Origin: Terriglobia bacterium
GTDB lineage: Bacteria > Acidobacteriota > Terriglobia > Acidiferrales > UBA7541
Assembly (NCBI GenBank): GCA_020073705.1
Contig: JAIQES010000036.1
Span: forward strand, 1-45,590
DNA: 45,590 nt
Direction: 5' to 3'
Position 1 is the first letter of the stretch, and each line of letters starts with the position of its first letter. The translations under genes and the position numbers were made by a program. This document shows, one piece after another, positions 42,969 to 45,590 of the stretch. The notes under the pieces are model-generated. The model ran no database searches. It saw only the letters and a list, made by a program, of their open reading frames with translations, and was not told where the DNA came from.

Positions 42969-43319
42969 CCTATCTTCGGCGCGAAGTCGAGCGCCGGTGG
43001 TACCGGTTTAAGTACCCAATCGTTGGCGTCCCACAGTGACTGCATCCTTTCACGCCGATGCCCCATAAATTTAAATAAGGAGTGGGTGTCCAGCTGGTCC
43101 TGGCTCCGGCGTGAAGCAATTATCGCGCTCGACGATCCGGCGCTGCTTGTAGCCCTAATGAGATTCCGCCAGCAACTGCTAGAGGATTCGAAACGTCCCC
43201 CGTCCTGCGCAGCTATTCCGCCAGGGTGCGGATAAACCGTGAGGCGCCATTTCTATCCGGCCTGCAAAACTTGCGGGCCGGTAAATGAAAAAACTAGAAA
43301 ACCAAACTTTGTTTATCAA

Positions 43320-43495
43320 ATTGCACGATGCGCCAAGGTCCTGCTCATTGATATAAGTGATGACCCAGAGACCTTTCTCAAATGTGTTCGGGTGGGTGCT
43401 CTCGGGTATCTACTGAAGGACGCGAGTTCTGCAAATGTCGTGGCTGCGGTCTTCGGTTCGTGGGTGCTTTGCCTTGTCACCTGCAACACGAATGA
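43320..43495 (+). pseudogene. Decayed NarL-type response regulator fragment
   Basis: In one frame the sequence gives KVLLIDISDDPETFLKCVR then GALGYLLKDASSANVVAAV, which matches the second half of a NarL/FixJ receiver, including the K of LLKDAS. The first half (acidic pair and phospho-Asp) is absent. After about 43455 the match seems to continue in another frame (GALPCHLQHE then stop), suggesting a frameshift. No helix-turn-helix output domain follows. This is a remnant, not an active gene. It lies between the polysaccharide operon and tRNA-Ser. Confidence 0.65.
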
Positions 43496-43537
43496 ATCCA
43501 CGTGTCAAACGACAAGAAACGCAAGATGCGCTCAAAC

Positions 43538-43627
43538 TGGCGGAGGAGGGGGGATTCGAACCCCCGAGACCCTTTCGGGCCTAACGGTTTTCAAGACCGC
43601 CGGATTCAACCACTCTCCCACCCCTCC
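43538..43627 (-). tRNA. tRNA-Ser (anticodon TGA), CCA encoded
   Basis: The minus strand folds as a class II tRNA. The acceptor stem GGAGGGG pairs with CTCCTCC (one G-T pair), with a G discriminator and an encoded CCA (43538-43540). The T arm contains GGTTCGAATCC. A long variable arm (GCCCGAAAGGGTC region) and anticodon TGA (43591-43593 on the plus strand) identify tRNA-Ser for UCA codons. The total is 87 nt without CCA. Confidence 0.95.
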
Positions 43628-43701
43628 GCTTCTTTGTAAGTGTACTCGGCATGGCTCTGCTCTTCCAACAGAAGCTGTGAAAAAACCTAATCGAAAACGC
43701 C

Positions 43702-44064
43702 TTAATTCGGGCGGACGGCGGCGGGTGAGGCGGGCCAATCGGCGGGGACGAAGTCAACGCCCCAGAAATGCGGCGATGGAGTAAGAAACTCGACGCCTAC
43801 GCGCTGGCCTTTATTGGTGGCGTCACCCAAAAAAACGACGCGGCATTCCTGCTCTTCCTGCGTGAACGGGTTTGTGAGGACGAGCATTGCATCCATGCGG
43901 AGCGTCTGGTCGAGGCAAAGCAGGCCACCGTGCGCATTGATCAGGATGGATTCACAGGCCTCGCGGAAACGGCGGCCGTCGGAGTTTTTTCCCGCAGCGA
44001 CCACGCGCACGCGCATGAAGACTCGGGTACTGCGTCGAACTTTGTCGAAATCCGCATTCGGCAT
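43702..44064 (-). CDS. PilZ domain protein
   Basis: This is a single-domain PilZ-like protein of about 120 residues, a family that often binds cyclic di-GMP. The N-terminal RRSTRVFMRVRV is the R-x3-R part of the c-di-GMP motif. The second motif (D/N-x-S-x-x-G) is degenerate here: INAHGGLLCLDQTL. The end is FLTPSPHFWGVDFVPADWP, seen in a branch of small PilZ proteins. The ATG at 44064 has GGAG 5 nt upstream; a GTG at 44085 is an alternative. Because the second motif is altered, binding of c-di-GMP is uncertain. It lies next to tRNA-Ser and near the start of the polysaccharide operon, a reasonable neighbour for control of surface polymers. Confidence 0.85.
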   Translation of the reverse strand: MPNADFDKVRRSTRVFMRVRVVAAGKNSDGRRFREACESILINAHGGLLCLDQTLRMDAMLVLTNPFTQEEQECRVVFLGDATNKGQRVGVEFLTPSPHFWGVDFVPADWPASPAAVRPN

Positions 44065-44158
44065 GACAACTCCATGCTGCGTCACTTCCTTTTTGCCGTC
44101 AACGAGGCTGTCAATAAAGTGTTCCCGCTCTGCAACCTTGCGTTCTGACTCGGAAGTT

Positions 44159-44175
44159 TGCTGACAGAGTCAGCA
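44159..44175. repeat. Perfect 7-bp inverted repeat
   Basis: TGCTGAC and GTCAGCA are separated by AGA. It lies between the divergent PilZ gene and the FtsK-type gene and may be an operator or a small hairpin. Confidence 0.45.
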
Positions 44176-44205
44176 TATTTCCGAGAAGATGTGTAGCTCA
44201 CCGGG

Positions 44206-44248
44206 TAGCGCGTGTTTCCATGTGTCTTGTGGCAGGGGAAACGCGCTA
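44206..44248. repeat. Imperfect hairpin with 12-bp stem
   Basis: TAGCGCGTGTTTCC and GGAAACGCGCTA pair with one bulged base around a loop of 17 nt, about 50 nt upstream of the FtsK-type gene. No T tract follows. It could be a leader structure or regulatory site. Confidence 0.4.
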
Positions 44249-44298
44249 TGATTTCGCTGACCATTTGCCAAGAAGGACGCTAATAAAGGGAGCGGCAT

Positions 44299-45531
44299 AT
44301 GAACCTGACGGAATACATTGAATCGAAGCGTGAAGAGCACCTGAGCGATTTCTGGCCGGAACCGAACCCGCTGCCGGACGAACAGCAATCCCTGGCACAG
44401 CTTCAGCAACTTCCCGCCGTCATTCGCGCTGGACTGGACGAGTTCAAGAAATTCTCATTGCCGCGATTTTTCAGATTTTTCCCGGTCTGGTTGCTGACCA
44501 TCCTGCTGTTGTTGGCGATCGGCATCGTCTGCGCCATGTCTCCGCACCCCGCACTCAATGCCGGTTTCCTGGCGATGCCGGTCGCGGTTTTTGCTGTCCT
44601 TTGGCTGGCCATGCTGGCGGTTCACTTTTATGGCCGATTTCAGGCCGGGCCGGTGGCTAAAAAAATCGCCCGCGACCTGGCCACGGCGCGCCGACTGCAC
44701 GATGCGTCCCTCGAAAAGGCCGAACAGCGCTGCCGGCAGGAACAGGAACGGATCCAGAAAGAGTCCGAGGACAACACGCGCCGGCTCAACCAGCAATGGA
44801 AACAGACGGTCAAGGAAGCCGTGGGCACGCGCGGCCAACGGGCCATGGCGGCGGATGAAAAAACCTCCCGCGCCCTGAAAAAGAACGAGCAAGTCAGCCG
44901 CGCAAAATTGAGCCAGCTCGACCGCGACCACGCCGCTGACATTGCCCATCTGCGGGAAGAGGCGGAGGCACGCACCAATCAACTGGCCGCCGTCCACAAA
45001 ACCAGGCTGGCCAAATTAAATGACGAGCAACAAACCCGCTGGCAAGCGCTGGCTGACGAATGGAAGACCTGCATCCAGCCTGTCCACGATACGATCCGCG
45101 CCGCCAACGCTGCCGCCGGGGAACTTTTCCCCGGCTGGCAGCAACCGGTCTGGAAACAGTGGACGCTCCCCGAGGTATTCAAAAACGCGGCGAAATTCGG
45201 GCGCATCGAAGTGGACGCCGACAAACTGGCCGAGGCCGCGCCCAGGGACCAACGGCTTGCCCTGCCCTTCCCCGTCAGATTCTTCCTGCCGCTCACGCTC
45301 AAATATCCGGGCCAGGGCTCTGTCTTGTTTGAAACCGCTAAAAACGGCGGCGACGAAGCCATCGCGGCCATCAACAACATCATTTTCCGTCTCCTCTCAA
45401 CCCATCCGGCGGGCAAGCTGAACTTCACCATTTTTGACCCCGTCGGGCTGGGCCAGAATTTCGCCGGCCTGATGCAGCGTCTGTCAGCGTTTTTCCGCGT
45501 CAAAAAATTTCTTTTGATCGCATATTCATGA
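44299..45531 (+). CDS. Truncated FtsK/SpoIIIE-associated membrane coiled-coil protein
   Basis: This reading frame of 410 residues has two membrane helices (about 58-80 and 85-110) and a long charged coiled coil (about 120-265). A region then follows (LPFPVRFFLPLTLKYPGQGS, then LNFTIFDPVGLGQNFAGLM) that I associate with the N-terminal part of large FtsK/SpoIIIE-like ATPases, usually over 1000 residues. The match stops at FAGLM. The last 18 residues (QRLSAFFRVKKFLLIAYS) look unrelated, and the frame ends at 45531 without Walker motifs. The ATG has GGGAG upstream. The gene is either truncated by deletion or rearrangement, or affected by an assembly error near 45475. The 59 nt after it contain no recognisable continuation. 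Confidence 0.6.
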   Translation: MNLTEYIESKREEHLSDFWPEPNPLPDEQQSLAQLQQLPAVIRAGLDEFKKFSLPRFFRFFPVWLLTILLLLAIGIVCAMSPHPALNAGFLAMPVAVFAVLWLAMLAVHFYGRFQAGPVAKKIARDLATARRLHDASLEKAEQRCRQEQERIQKESEDNTRRLNQQWKQTVKEAVGTRGQRAMAADEKTSRALKKNEQVSRAKLSQLDRDHAADIAHLREEAEARTNQLAAVHKTRLAKLNDEQQTRWQALADEWKTCIQPVHDTIRAANAAAGELFPGWQQPVWKQWTLPEVFKNAAKFGRIEVDADKLAEAAPRDQRLALPFPVRFFLPLTLKYPGQGSVLFETAKNGGDEAIAAINNIIFRLLSTHPAGKLNFTIFDPVGLGQNFAGLMQRLSAFFRVKKFLLIAYS

Positions 45532-45590
45532 ATAATCCGGGCTGGCAGGCCCCATCTGGCTTCCGGATTCCGGGTGAATGATGCCGACGC

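Noticed and set aside
42857-43020. Sigma-54 promoter for the polysaccharide operon
   Set aside because: No TGGC-N8-TTGC-type -24/-12 pair is visible in the upstream region on the minus strand.
42857-43320. Possible additional small genes between the polysaccharide operon and the regulator remnant
   Set aside because: A 70-residue frame exists but has no ribosome binding site or similarity; I see only the dyads there.
43538-43627. tRNA-Ser as integration site of a mobile element
   Set aside because: No integrase gene and no direct repeat of the tRNA 3' end were seen in the window.
43239-43784. Plus-strand frame of 181 residues running through tRNA-Ser
   Set aside because: It crosses a tRNA on the other strand; only the receiver-like part (43320-43495) is meaningful and is reported as a remnant.

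Overview
The window looks like a chromosomal segment of a Gram-negative soil-type bacterium, most probably an Acidobacteriota member. This is inferred from gene families and style: moderately high GC, an ECF sigma factor paired with a zinc-finger anti-sigma, a PilZ protein beginning with an RRSTRV-type motif, a LemA/TPM pair, and a long exopolysaccharide operon with a multi-SLBB exporter and a specialised NusG. No rRNA or other decisive taxonomic marker is present.

Layout. Positions 1-13.3 kb hold mostly housekeeping and accessory genes: a hemerythrin protein with a CRP/FNR-like box upstream, a gamma-resorcylate-decarboxylase-like amidohydrolase, a prohibitin-family membrane protein, a small lipoprotein, a glycogen debranching enzyme, an ECF sigma / anti-sigma-bactofilin pair, a GNAT acetyltransferase overlapping tadA, nested REP-like inverted repeats, an ABC-F ATPase and a GT87-type membrane glycosyltransferase. 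Positions 13.6-15.9 kb hold lemA, a nucleotidyltransferase-like gene and a TPM-domain gene on the minus strand. Positions 16.2-21.8 kb hold a plus-strand operon for a molybdenum hydroxylase. Its [2Fe-2S] subunit carries a Tat signal, its FAD subunit carries four extra cysteines, and a cytochrome b membrane subunit and a small unknown protein follow.

Positions 21.9-42.9 kb form one minus-strand run of 15 genes for a Wzx/Wzy-type exopolysaccharide. In transcription order they are: a degenerate receiver protein, a 1200-residue SLBB exporter, a PAP2-Wzi fusion, a Wzz-like chain-length protein, a NusG paralogue, Wzx flippase, GT2, Wzy polymerase, GT4, an NAD-dependent epimerase, an RmlC-like cupin, an RmlD-like reductase, a WecB-like 2-epimerase, GT4, and a MraY/WecA-type initiating transferase with a C-terminal extension. 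The export genes come first and the sugar-specific genes last, with nusG at the boundary. Parts of the sugar module are visibly richer in A+T.

Positions 42.9-45.6 kb hold a decayed NarL-type response regulator fragment, tRNA-Ser(TGA), a PilZ protein, two inverted repeats and a truncated FtsK/SpoIIIE-associated coiled-coil protein whose reading frame ends abnormally near the right edge.

The items most worth a second look are the exported molybdenum hydroxylase with cytochrome b, the PAP2-Wzi fusion, the mid-operon NusG, the sigma/anti-sigma-bactofilin pair and the broken gene at the right edge. No CRISPR array, complete insertion sequence or prophage was seen.
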